Origin: Janthinobacterium sp. FW305-129
GTDB taxonomy: Bacteria > Pseudomonadota > Gammaproteobacteria > Burkholderiales > Burkholderiaceae_D
Assembly: GCF_020858115.1 (NCBI RefSeq)
Contig: NZ_JACYMM010000014.1
Span: 62,001 to 126,000 of the forward strand
Length of the DNA stretch: 64,000 nt
Reading direction: 5' to 3'
The notes beneath the pieces are model-generated. The model did not search any database and was not told the origin of the DNA. It worked only from the letters and a program-made list of their open reading frames with translations. Positions 10,912-21,353 of this stretch are shown one piece after another (the first letter of the stretch is position 1; every line of letters begins with the position of its first letter). Made by a program: the position numbers and the translations under genes.

Positions 10912-10930
10912 ATTAGGGTCGGAGTCGAAT
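10912..10930 (+). repeat. RAYT-associated short repeat, left copy 1
   Basis: The sequence ATTAGGGTCGGAGTCGAAT belongs to a family of four related copies (core AGGG-A/T-C-N2-AGTCGA) that bracket the transposase gene at 11035-11742: two on the left in plus orientation and two on the right inverted. Such palindrome-prone repeats are the usual substrates of REP-associated transposases. Confidence 0.5.
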
Positions 10931-10958
10931 TAAATTCTATTCCGTCGCTCTAAAAATT

Positions 10959-10980
10959 TAATAGGGACATAGTCGAAGCC
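10959..10980 (+). repeat. RAYT-associated short repeat, left copy 2
   Basis: The core ATAGGGACATAGTCGAAG is in the same orientation as the copy at 10912, 47 bp further on. It shares AGGG-C-AGTCGA with that copy and, inverted, with the copies at 11802 and 11843. Confidence 0.5.
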
Positions 10981-11034
10981 ATTTCAATAAAACGTCAGAA
11001 AGAAACCATTTTTTGTTTTAAATGCGAATGCCTT

Positions 11035-11742
11035 TCAATTGGCGTCCGGCTCGGCGACGATTTTGCGGGGACGGCCCCGCTTGGCGGGCAGCACTTGCCG
11101 CTGCATTTTTTGCTCCAGCGCCTGCTTGAAAGCGTCGGAACCCAGCGGCCAGCCCTTCAACACGGCCTGTTCCACGGTTTTCACCTGGCTGCTGCCCAGG
11201 CCTTGCTCGAACAGGCGCAAATACGCCGCCTCGCGGTCGAACGGCGTATTGCCCAGCGCCCAGTACAAGGCATGGTCGGTGATGACGGCATCGGGCCGCA
11301 CGCCCGCATGGTGGGCATAGCTGGACCAGCTGTAATCGAGCGCCTGGCCCGCCAGGCCCGTCTGCACGGGCACGCATTCCAGGTAGCGGCAGCAAGTAAG
11401 GAAGAAATTGTCGGGATCGATGACGGAGGTTTTGTAGCGTCCCTGCCACAAGGCCCCTTCGCGGCCGTATTTCTGGTTGAAATACGGCACGTAATAGCGC
11501 CCCAGCCACTGCATCAGCTGCCCCAGGCCCGTCGCATCGGCTGGCGTCGCCAATAAATGTAATTGATCTGGCAATAAAACGTAGGCGTGGATGGCCACCT
11601 TGAACATTTTCGCGCCCGTTTTCAGCCAGGACAGGAATTGCGCGTAGTCCGCCGCGTCCTGGAACACGGGCTGGCGGTTGCTGCCGCGCTGGATCACGTA
11701 ATGGGGCAGTGCGGGAATGATGAGGCGGGGCAAACGGGCCAT
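11035..11742 (-). CDS. REP-associated tyrosine transposase (RAYT, Y1 family) with altered HUH motif
   Basis: A 235-residue member of the Y1_Tnp/IS200-like fold as found in RAYTs. The N-terminal HYVIQRGSNRQPVF and the WQGRYK motif (about 99-104) are typical. Two usual catalytic elements are changed: the metal-binding HUH motif, normally PNHVHLL, reads PDQLHLL with Gln60 in place of the first histidine, and the helix normally reading Y-I-E-x-N-P-V reads YLECVPV, keeping candidate Tyr120 but not the asparagine. The C-terminus ends in an AT-hook-like KRGRPRK (221-227). Short repeats flank the gene in inverted arrangement. It may be a domesticated or catalytically impaired protein; it is a single-copy gene between gltB and a two-component system, without target-site duplications I can see. 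Confidence 0.85.
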   Translation of the reverse strand: MARLPRLIIPALPHYVIQRGSNRQPVFQDAADYAQFLSWLKTGAKMFKVAIHAYVLLPDQLHLLATPADATGLGQLMQWLGRYYVPYFNQKYGREGALWQGRYKTSVIDPDNFFLTCCRYLECVPVQTGLAGQALDYSWSSYAHHAGVRPDAVITDHALYWALGNTPFDREAAYLRLFEQGLGSSQVKTVEQAVLKGWPLGSDAFKQALEQKMQRQVLPAKRGRPRKIVAEPDAN

Positions 11743-11801
11743 GGGGAAAGTCGTAAAATGAAGGCTAAGGCCTTGATTTTACACACTCCGGGGTGCAGAC
11801 G

Positions 11802-11820
11802 CGACTCTGACCCTGTTTTA
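11802..11820 (-). repeat. RAYT-associated short repeat, right copy 1 (inverted)
   Basis: On the minus strand this reads TAAAACAGGGTCAGAGTCG, matching the left copy at 10912 (AGGGTC-GAGTCG). The inverted orientation relative to the left pair brackets the transposase gene. Confidence 0.5.
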
Positions 11821-11842
11821 TTTGAAATGCTGAAAAAAGCGG

Positions 11843-11860
11843 TTGACTCTGTCCCTTTTA
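11843..11860 (-). repeat. RAYT-associated short repeat, right copy 2 (inverted)
   Basis: On the minus strand this reads TAAAAGGGACAGAGTCAA, closest to the left copy at 10959 (AGGGACA-AGTC). It is 41 bp from the first right copy, similar to the 47-bp spacing of the left pair. Confidence 0.5.
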
Positions 11861-11864
11861 TGCT

Positions 11865-11884
11865 GCCGCCCGCTCGCGGGCGGC
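11865..11884 (-). terminator. Possible terminator of the two-component operon
   Basis: An 8-bp perfect GC stem (GCCGCCCG / CGGGCGGC) with a 4-nt loop lies 13 bp past the response-regulator stop. The minus-strand sequence after it is AGCATAAAA, without a U-tract, so termination is uncertain. Confidence 0.4.
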
Positions 11885-11897
11885 GCAATATGCACGA

Positions 11898-12578
11898 TCA
11901 GGACAGATTGAAACTGGCCGACAGGCTGTAGCCCTCGCCATACGCACTGCGCAGCGGCAAGTCCTGGCCCAGGCCCGTCTTGGCTTTCTTGCGCAGCCGA
12001 TACACGAGCATGTCGACGCGGCGGCCCGCATCGGGGTCTTCGCCACCCATGCCGGCCACGATGACGTCGCGCGGCACGGGACGGGTGTTGATGGTCAGCA
12101 AGTGCAGGAAGTTGAATTCCTTTTCCGTCAGGGCGATCACGGCGCCCATCAGCTCGAGTTGGCGAGCGCTTACTTTCAAGGTCCACTTGCCTGGCTCGGG
12201 CACGGGGTCTTGCGGCCCCACGCGGCGGTCGAGCGCCTCGATGTGGGCGGCCAGTTCGGGGAACTTGATCGGCTTGGTCAGATAGTGGTCGGCGCCCAGG
12301 CGCAAGCCGAGGATGCGGCTGTCGAAGGCGACACGCCCCGTCAGCACCAGCACGCCGATTTGCGGATACAGCTGGCGCATGCGGGGGATGACGTTGAAGC
12401 CGTCTTCATCGGGCAAGCCCAGATCCAGCACCACCACGCCGACATTACCATGGCTCAATGCAGTCCACATGCCGCCAGCGGAGCTGGTGATATGGACTTC
12501 GTGCTCGAGCTCAACGAGGAATTCCGCCATGTCTTCGGCGTAGTCCAGATTGTCTTCGACGATCAATATTTTCGTCAT
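11898..12578 (-). CDS. OmpR-type response regulator
   Basis: A 226-residue DNA-binding response regulator. The receiver domain (1-115) has the acidic pair Glu8-Asp9, the phosphoacceptor Asp52 (VLDLGLPDEDG) and Lys102. The C-terminal winged-helix domain (about 130-222) contains LTEKEFNFLHLL and the wing region YRLRKKA...GEGYSL. The ATG at 12578 gives the canonical start TKILIVEDN; the longer open frame upstream has no support. The partner kinase gene lies 137 bp upstream on the same strand. The regulated genes cannot be inferred from the sequence. Confidence 0.92.
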   Translation of the reverse strand: MTKILIVEDNLDYAEDMAEFLVELEHEVHITSSAGGMWTALSHGNVGVVVLDLGLPDEDGFNVIPRMRQLYPQIGVLVLTGRVAFDSRILGLRLGADHYLTKPIKFPELAAHIEALDRRVGPQDPVPEPGKWTLKVSARQLELMGAVIALTEKEFNFLHLLTINTRPVPRDVIVAGMGGEDPDAGRRVDMLVYRLRKKAKTGLGQDLPLRSAYGEGYSLSASFNLS

Positions 12579-12715
12579 TGCTACGCCATTCTTTGTTAGT
12601 AAGCAAACCGTGGGCAAACCATGCCATTCACTTCTGCACCATGATGGACGGGCTGATAGGTTTACGTCAAGGAATTATCACGGTTGACTTCAGCGGAAGC
12701 AAGGCTTTTCCTTGT

Positions 12716-13843
12716 CTAGACAGGAAGCGGCAGCCAAATCCGAAAAACTGCCCCGCCTTCGGGCAGATTATGCCCCTGCAAACTCCCGCCATGCACGTCC
12801 ACGACGGCGCGCGCCATGTACAGTCCCAGGCCCGCGCCCGCATGCGTGGCATGGGTTCCACGGAAACTTTTTTCGAAGATATGCGCCAGTTCCGCCTCCG
12901 GCACGCCGGTACCTTGGTCGCGCACGCACAGCTCCACGCCGCCGCCGCTGGCCCGCCGTCCCGCCACGGTGATGCTGCTGCCGGCCGGGCTGAACTTGAC
13001 GGCGTTGTCCAGCAGGATTTTCAGGCACAGGGCCATGCCGGGCACGTCGCAGCGCAGCCGGGCAGGCAAGTCTTCGTCGAGTTCCAGCCGCACGCGGTGG
13101 CTGGCGGGCACGCCGGCGGCTGCCTGCTGCAGCAAGGCCAGCGGCGCGATGCCGTCGGCGGCCCGCTCACGGCCGATGGCCGCCATGCGTTCAGGTGACA
13201 GATAGTCGTCGATCATGGCCAACAAACGGTCGACGGCCGTCTGGATCTTCACATAGCGCTTGCGCGTGGCCTCGTCGGCGTCACCGGAGGTCGAGACGAG
13301 GCGCTGGATGGCGCCGTCGATGGTGGCCAGCGGCGAGCGGAATTCATGCGACAGCATCGAGGCGAAGCGCTTCTGCTCCTTTTCCCGCTCGGCTTCCTGG
13401 GCCTGGGCAGCGCTGACGTCGCGCACCGTGCCCGCCACGGTGACGCCGCGCCCTTGCGCGGCAGGCACGATGGTCGAGCTGATTTCCAGCGCCAGCAGGT
13501 GCCCGTCGGCATGCGCCAATTCCGCTTCGCGCAGCAGGGTCAAACGGCTCGTATCGCCATCGCGCCAGCGCTGCAGCCGGGCCGGCACGTCGGCCGCCAG
13601 CTGCGCCGCGTGTGCGCGCAGGGCAGGCAGGTCGTAACCGGTCATGCGCTGCGCGGCGGGGCTGATGTAGAGTAATTCGAGGGTAGCGGCGTCGAGCAGA
13701 AAGGCCGTATCGCGGCTGTGTTCAAGCAGCAGGCGGAACTGCTGTTCGCCCGCGCGCGCGCGCAGCAGGGCGCGGCGCAACTGGACGAAACGCAGCGCCA
13801 TGAGGATGGCGCCGGCAAGCAGCAGGAGGAAAATGGGCAGCAT
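12716..13843 (-). CDS. PAS-domain sensor histidine kinase
   Basis: A 375-residue membrane-anchored kinase. One hydrophobic N-terminal helix (1-20) is followed directly by a PAS domain (about 35-145) with no sizeable periplasmic domain, which suggests sensing in the cytoplasm or membrane. The dimerisation domain has phosphoacceptor His166 in SHEFRSP. The HATPase domain shows the N box (DNAVKF), G1 (DQGTGVP) and G2 (GAGLGLYM). It probably phosphorylates the response regulator encoded just downstream. The ligand is unknown. Confidence 0.92.
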   Translation of the reverse strand: MLPIFLLLLAGAILMALRFVQLRRALLRARAGEQQFRLLLEHSRDTAFLLDAATLELLYISPAAQRMTGYDLPALRAHAAQLAADVPARLQRWRDGDTSRLTLLREAELAHADGHLLALEISSTIVPAAQGRGVTVAGTVRDVSAAQAQEAEREKEQKRFASMLSHEFRSPLATIDGAIQRLVSTSGDADEATRKRYVKIQTAVDRLLAMIDDYLSPERMAAIGRERAADGIAPLALLQQAAAGVPASHRVRLELDEDLPARLRCDVPGMALCLKILLDNAVKFSPAGSSITVAGRRASGGGVELCVRDQGTGVPEAELAHIFEKSFRGTHATHAGAGLGLYMARAVVDVHGGSLQGHNLPEGGAVFRIWLPLPV

Positions 13844-13894
13844 GCTTTATACCTGGCGTGAATGGAATGCGCCAAGTATAAGCGTGCTGCTGCG

Positions 13895-17008
<3,114 letters not shown>

Positions 17009-17161
17009 TTTTGTGTAAAGGTCGTATCCAAATCGGCAACAGGCAATATTATCCGCCATACAGCCGTTGCTGGCTTGATTCACACACGCTCTTTGAGCAG
17101 TTTTAATGCGCGATGCCTAAAAAATAAGTATTTAATACGACACTTGGGGTTCGCTGACGGC

Positions 17162-17188
17162 AAAAAAGGCCCGTCATGGGCCTTTTTT
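17162..17188 (-). terminator. Bidirectional intrinsic terminator after the YbjN-like gene
   Basis: The stem GGCCC/GGGCC with a GTCAT loop is flanked by six A on one side and six T on the other, so it can work in both directions. On the minus strand it comes 20 bp after the stop of the YbjN-like gene and closes the run of genes transcribed from the secretion locus. Confidence 0.85.
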
Positions 17189-17208
17189 CGCCGCCTGTGG
17201 ATCGATTA

Positions 17209-17712
17209 TCAGGCCGGCACAGTTTCTTCTTCGGCCACGCTGGCGGCCTCGACTACCGGTGCGGTGCTCGTATCGGCCGGGGTAAAGTTGCGCAAGAACA
17301 AGAAAAACTGGCCCATCATCTGCGTCCACAATTGCAGATTGATATTCAGGTACTCGCGGCTGACGCCGCCGGCGACGAGCACATCCATTTCCAGCACGAC
17401 GAAATCGCCATGCTGGGCCACGCGGGCGAAGCGCTTGCTGCGGTGCCATTCGGCCAGCAAGCCGACCGGCAAGTCGCCGCCCTGCACGCGCAGCGGGCAG
17501 CTCAGGGTCAGGTCGGCGTACTGGCCCGGCGCAGCTTCATTGCCCCACAGCACCTGAAAGCCGATGCCATGGCTGGCGCTATGCAGGCGCACGACGCCGT
17601 CGTGCTCGATGCTGGTAACGGCGCAGCCGGCCGCCTTGATGGCCTCGGCCGTTTGTTCCGCATTCAGGGTGGTCAGCAAGCTATTCGTGTTTTCCATCGT
17701 CATTCCATTCAT
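17209..17712 (-). CDS. YbjN-domain protein
   Basis: A 167-residue cytoplasmic protein with the YbjN fold (PF10722, a type III secretion chaperone-like fold), as suggested by the pattern VLEMDVLVAGGVSREYLNINLQLWTQMMGQFFLFL near the C-terminus. No enzymatic motif is visible. The C-terminal 20 residues are Ala/Glu-rich. Several in-frame ATGs near the start (17712, 17703, 17697) leave the N-terminus open by up to five residues. It follows the coiled-coil gene by only 14 bp but is a widespread family, so it may or may not belong functionally to the secretion locus. Confidence 0.75.
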   Translation of the reverse strand: MNGMTMENTNSLLTTLNAEQTAEAIKAAGCAVTSIEHDGVVRLHSASHGIGFQVLWGNEAAPGQYADLTLSCPLRVQGGDLPVGLLAEWHRSKRFARVAQHGDFVVLEMDVLVAGGVSREYLNINLQLWTQMMGQFFLFLRNFTPADTSTAPVVEAASVAEEETVPA

Positions 17713-17726
17713 TTCAAAAAGTAAAA

Positions 17727-18425
17727 TTATTGGGGGGCCGGTGCGGGGGCGGCCGGCGTTGCTGCCGCGTCGGTTTGACGCGCATCAAAGCGGCCCTGGT
17801 ACAGCTGGTCGCCGTACTGCTGGGCAATCTGTTCGAGTTTCACCCGGCTTTGCGCGGCGAACGGCTGGCGCGCCTTCATGACGTCCAGCACGTCGAGGCC
17901 TTCATACGCTTGCAGGATTTCCTGCCCGGCCGCATACAGCTGGGCATTCTTGCTCTCGCAGCGCGCCAGGGCGCCGCGCTGCGCTGCCACTTCGCCGTCC
18001 AGGCGCGCACGCTCCGCTGCCAGCTGCTTGCCCGTGGCGGCCAGCTGTTCGCCGGTCTGGCGGTACTGGGCCAGACTGGCGCTGGCCTCTTGCGCGGCGG
18101 CGGCGCCGCGCTGTTGCTCGGCTGCCAGTTTTTCCCGCTGCGCGCGTTCCTGCGCCAGTTGCGACTGGCTGCGCGCCAGCTCCTTCTTCAAGCCATCGCT
18201 GGCGGGCGCGGCGACTGGTGCGGCCGTGGCGACCGGCGTGCCCTTGGCTTTGAGCAATTCCAGCTCGCCGCGCGTCTGCTGCAACTGCGCCGTGACATTG
18301 CGCAACTCGGCGCGCAAGCGCTCTTCCATGCTTTGCCCCTTCTGTCCCTGCGCCTGGGCGATGCCGGCGGCCAGCAAGCTCAGCAGCAGTAGCGGCAAGC
18401 GCATTTTGTTGGATATCAACATCAT
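17727..18425 (-). CDS. Periplasmic coiled-coil protein of the secretion locus
   Basis: A 232-residue protein with a Sec signal peptide (MRLPLLLLSLLAAGIAQAQG), then a long Glu/Arg/Lys/Gln/Ala heptad-rich coiled coil over about residues 30-165. A short globular region containing CESKNAQLYAAGQEILQAYE follows, then a Pro/Ala tail. I do not recognise a named family. It is 6 bp after the porin gene in the same minus-strand run as exbBD and tonB-like, so it probably acts in the periplasm with them, perhaps as a spacer or porin partner; that is inference. A consensus AAGGAG precedes two adjacent ATGs; spacing slightly favours the second, at 18422. Confidence 0.75.
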   Translation of the reverse strand: MMLISNKMRLPLLLLSLLAAGIAQAQGQKGQSMEERLRAELRNVTAQLQQTRGELELLKAKGTPVATAAPVAAPASDGLKKELARSQSQLAQERAQREKLAAEQQRGAAAAQEASASLAQYRQTGEQLAATGKQLAAERARLDGEVAAQRGALARCESKNAQLYAAGQEILQAYEGLDVLDVMKARQPFAAQSRVKLEQIAQQYGDQLYQGRFDARQTDAAATPAAPAPAPQ

Positions 18426-18431
18426 GGCTCC

Positions 18432-20165
18432 TTAAAAACGCGCGTTCAATTCGATTTGCAGGGTGTCGATCGACAGTGCCGAACCGAACACTTCGCGGCT
18501 CGACGTCCAGCGGCCATTGAGCCAGGTATTCTTGTCGAGCGCATACGCGCCACCAAGGTAGTAGCCGCGCGCATTCGTGCCGCCCAGGTGGAAGGTGGAA
18601 TCGTTGTAGGCGTCAGGCAAGGCATCCGGTTCGATGCGCTTGTAGCCAAGCAGCACGTTCCAGTCGCCGCGCGCTTGCGTATTCGCCTTGCCCAGGGTCG
18701 CCTGCAGCATGTAGGCGTTGCCGCCGCTCCTGAAATCGGCTTGCGAGACGCCGCCCGTGCCGCCGAAGTTGTTCATGATGCCGCCCTTGGCGCGCGCCCA
18801 CATTTCATTCTTGTCGTAGGCCATGTTGCGCACATAATCGCCTTCGATGCGCAAGTCCGTGCCGCCGGCCACCTTGCTATCCCAGCGCGCATTCAGGTTG
18901 GCCAGGCGGAACTTCGACGCCAGGCCCACGAATTGCGGCTGCGGCGTATTCGCCGGGTCCAGCGGGTTCAGGGCGATATTGCGCAGCAACATCAAGCTAT
19001 TGCCCTTTTGCATGCTCGATGGACGCGACCAGTCCGTGCTGCAGCCATCGGCGCCCGCGTACAGGGCGCACGGCTGCGAATACTCGCCGTTGATGTTGCG
19101 GAAGTTGTAGTAGGCCACGGCGCCGCGCAATTGGTGGTCGCTATTGATCTTCCACGACGCGCCCACTTGTGCACCGAGCAGCCATTTGTTTTCGCTCGAC
19201 ATTTTTGCCTGGCTGCGGCTAGGCGCGTTGTCGGACGAATACTCGAGCGGAATCAGGCCCAGGGTACCGAATACGGTGACGTCCTTGCTCGCGCCGACGG
19301 GCTGCTGCACCTTGGCGGCGATGCCGTCGAAATTGAGTTCGCTGGAAAACAGTTCATCGCTGGAAACAAACGGGTTATCGAAGCGGCCCGCAGTCAGTTT
19401 CAGCCAGGAAGCGGGCTGGTAGGACAGCCAGGCCTGGTCCAGCCAGATGTTTTTCTTGCCCAGGCCGCCGCCCAGGGTTTGCGTGGTCGAGACCGGGCTG
19501 TCGTCGTTGCCGCTGGCCAGGCGGATGCCAGCTTGCGTGCTGTCGGAAATGTCGGCCAGGATGCCCAGGCGGGCACGCGCGCGCAGCAAGTGCTTGCGGT
19601 CTTCGCGCGTGTTGAGCAGCGCCGGCAGGGCCAGATTGGTGTTGGAATTGACGTCGTAGCCGCTGCCGCTGTTGAGCGAGCGCCAGTCGATCTCGATATT
19701 GCTGTTGGCCATGTCGTAGTAGCGCGATTCGTAGCGCGCGCGCACGTCGCCTTCCAGGCGGATGCGCTTGGTCCAGGCCGGCGTTTCATTCGGCGCCGCC
19801 CAGCCGCCCGCCTTGGCCTCGGCCAGCACTTGTCCCTTGATTTCGTCGCGGATCTGCTCGCGCACGGTTTGCGAAATATACGGCACGCGCACGTCGCCCG
19901 GCTGCACCTGCGCCAGGGCGGCCGGCGCGGCGGCCGGACGGGCTTGCGCCGCGGCCAGCGCTTCGCTCTGCGCCTGCGCCAGCAAGGCTTCGCCGGCATC
20001 CTTGTTCAGGGCGCCGCTCTGGATCAGGCCGCGAATCAGCTTGACCATGGTGCTGTCGGCCGGCGCTTGCGCCTGTACCGCGCCTGCCGCCACGCTCAAG
20101 GCCAGGGCAGCGAGCGCCAGCGGAAGGCGGCGCAGGCGCTGTGGGGAAGAAAATATGAGGTTCAT
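18432..20165 (-). CDS. Putative outer-membrane porin (Porin_5-like)
   Basis: A 577-residue outer-membrane protein. A Sec signal peptide (about 1-32, ending AVQAQA) and an alpha-helical region (about 35-110, with coiled-coil character) precede an extended beta-barrel rich in alternating aromatic strands (for example RIRLEGDVRARYESRYYD and WLKLTAGRFDNPF). It ends in the outer-membrane terminal phenylalanine (IELNARF). The pattern fits the putative porin family PF16930. Position after the tonB-like gene suggests it is the outer-membrane element served by this locus beside TpsB, with an unknown substrate. It has no TonB box or plug domain, so it is not a TonB-dependent receptor. Confidence 0.82.
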   Translation of the reverse strand: MNLIFSSPQRLRRLPLALAALALSVAAGAVQAQAPADSTMVKLIRGLIQSGALNKDAGEALLAQAQSEALAAAQARPAAAPAALAQVQPGDVRVPYISQTVREQIRDEIKGQVLAEAKAGGWAAPNETPAWTKRIRLEGDVRARYESRYYDMANSNIEIDWRSLNSGSGYDVNSNTNLALPALLNTREDRKHLLRARARLGILADISDSTQAGIRLASGNDDSPVSTTQTLGGGLGKKNIWLDQAWLSYQPASWLKLTAGRFDNPFVSSDELFSSELNFDGIAAKVQQPVGASKDVTVFGTLGLIPLEYSSDNAPSRSQAKMSSENKWLLGAQVGASWKINSDHQLRGAVAYYNFRNINGEYSQPCALYAGADGCSTDWSRPSSMQKGNSLMLLRNIALNPLDPANTPQPQFVGLASKFRLANLNARWDSKVAGGTDLRIEGDYVRNMAYDKNEMWARAKGGIMNNFGGTGGVSQADFRSGGNAYMLQATLGKANTQARGDWNVLLGYKRIEPDALPDAYNDSTFHLGGTNARGYYLGGAYALDKNTWLNGRWTSSREVFGSALSIDTLQIELNARF

Positions 20166-20202
20166 CGCTTCTTTCGGTAAAAATTAATATGAATTAAGGA
20201 CG

Positions 20203-20919
20203 CTATGGCCGGCGGCCTTTAATGGATACGCGGGCCGGGAAACGCAGGGACGCGGGCGGGCGCTCATCGGCGCGGAAATCGCGCACCATGGCCAGCACTT
20301 GCTCATCCGTCTGCGCATTGCCCGTGCCCTGCACCAGCAGCACCTTCGTCGTCTTGCCTTCCGCATCGAGCCACAGGTCGACGCGGATGTCGGCAAACGC
20401 CAGCTGGCGCGTGCGCGGGTCGCGGGCAAAGGCCATCTGCAGAGCGTTGGCCACATAGCGGCCATACGATCCCGCACCGAGGCCGCCGCCACCGCCGCCG
20501 CCCGTCATGCCGCCGCCGCGCCCGGCCTGGATGCCGAACGCATCGCTGCCGGCCTGCGCCGCGCCGTCGATGGTGACGGGGTCGCCCTTGTCCGGCGACG
20601 GGCTTTCCGGCGCGTCATCCATCGGTTTATCGGCCGGCGTCGGTTCCGGCTCCGACACTTCCGGCACCACCTTGTCGGGCGTCGGTTCCGGCAGCTTTTC
20701 CGGTTCCGGCGGCGGCGGGGGCGGCGGGGGCAGCATCAGCATCGGCGGGGCCGCCACTTCGCGCTTGGTGGCCGCCGTGTCCGACAGCAAATACCAGACC
20801 AGCGCGGCCAGACCAGCGGCCAGCAGCGCGCCGCCGGCCACGCCGCCCCAGCGGCGCCACCACTGCGCCGCGCCCGACGGTTCCGAGGCGGCCATCTTCA
20901 TCATGTCGTCACGCTTCAC
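20203..20919 (-). CDS. TonB-like energy-transducing protein
   Basis: A 238-residue protein with TonB architecture: a short cytoplasmic N-terminus, one transmembrane helix (about 24-46), a proline/glutamate-rich periplasmic spacer (about 58-115, including eight consecutive prolines), a glycine-rich hinge (about 133-148) and a C-terminal alpha/beta domain with LWLDAEGKTTKV. The start is a GTG at 20919 with GAGGAG 6 nt upstream. It follows exbD by 10 bp, so the three genes encode a dedicated ExbB-ExbD-TonB motor. The C-terminal domain resembles that of the STN-domain protein at 40362-41087 (both have LWLD-x2-GK, then G-x5-D-x2-V). Confidence 0.85.
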   Translation of the reverse strand: MKRDDMMKMAASEPSGAAQWWRRWGGVAGGALLAAGLAALVWYLLSDTAATKREVAAPPMLMLPPPPPPPPEPEKLPEPTPDKVVPEVSEPEPTPADKPMDDAPESPSPDKGDPVTIDGAAQAGSDAFGIQAGRGGGMTGGGGGGGLGAGSYGRYVANALQMAFARDPRTRQLAFADIRVDLWLDAEGKTTKVLLVQGTGNAQTDEQVLAMVRDFRADERPPASLRFPARVSIKGRRP

Positions 20920-20929
20920 CTTGTGCTCC

Positions 20930-21340
20930 TCATGCCGGCTTGCCGGTCACCAGGCCCACCTGGTTCAGGTCGATGCGGCGCAGCAAGTCGAGCACTTCGA
21001 CCACTTTCGCGTATTGCACGGCGGCATCGCCGCGCACGATCACGGGAAAATCGGGCGTCAGGGCCTTTTCCGTGCGCAAGCGCTCTTCCAGCTCGGGCAG
21101 GGTGACGGGATAGGCGTCGAGGAAGACCTGGCCCGCGTTGTCGATGGTGATGGCCTTGGTCTTCGGTTTTTCCAGCGCCATGGCCGAACTGGCCTTGGGC
21201 AGGTCGACCTTGATGCCCGGAATGCTGGCATTGCTGGTCAAGATGAAGATCACCAGCACCACCAGCAGCACGTCGACGAAGGGCGTGATGTTGATGCCGC
21301 CGCTACGCTTGCGGGGGGTAAACTTGGCGGAGGTGGCCAT
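20930..21340 (-). CDS. exbD: ExbD-type biopolymer transport protein
   Basis: A 136-residue ExbD/TolR family protein. One transmembrane helix follows the conserved NITPFVDVLLV, with the proton-path aspartate at residue 23. The periplasmic domain has the family pattern VIVRGDAAVQYAKVVEVLDLLRRI. With the ExbB module encoded just upstream (13-bp gap) it forms the proton-driven motor. The ATG at 21340 is chosen because it gives the canonical short N-terminus; the open frame upstream overlaps exbB. It is inner-membrane located. Confidence 0.93.
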   Translation of the reverse strand: MATSAKFTPRKRSGGINITPFVDVLLVVLVIFILTSNASIPGIKVDLPKASSAMALEKPKTKAITIDNAGQVFLDAYPVTLPELEERLRTEKALTPDFPVIVRGDAAVQYAKVVEVLDLLRRIDLNQVGLVTGKPA

Positions 21341-21353
21341 GGTTATGCGCCCC

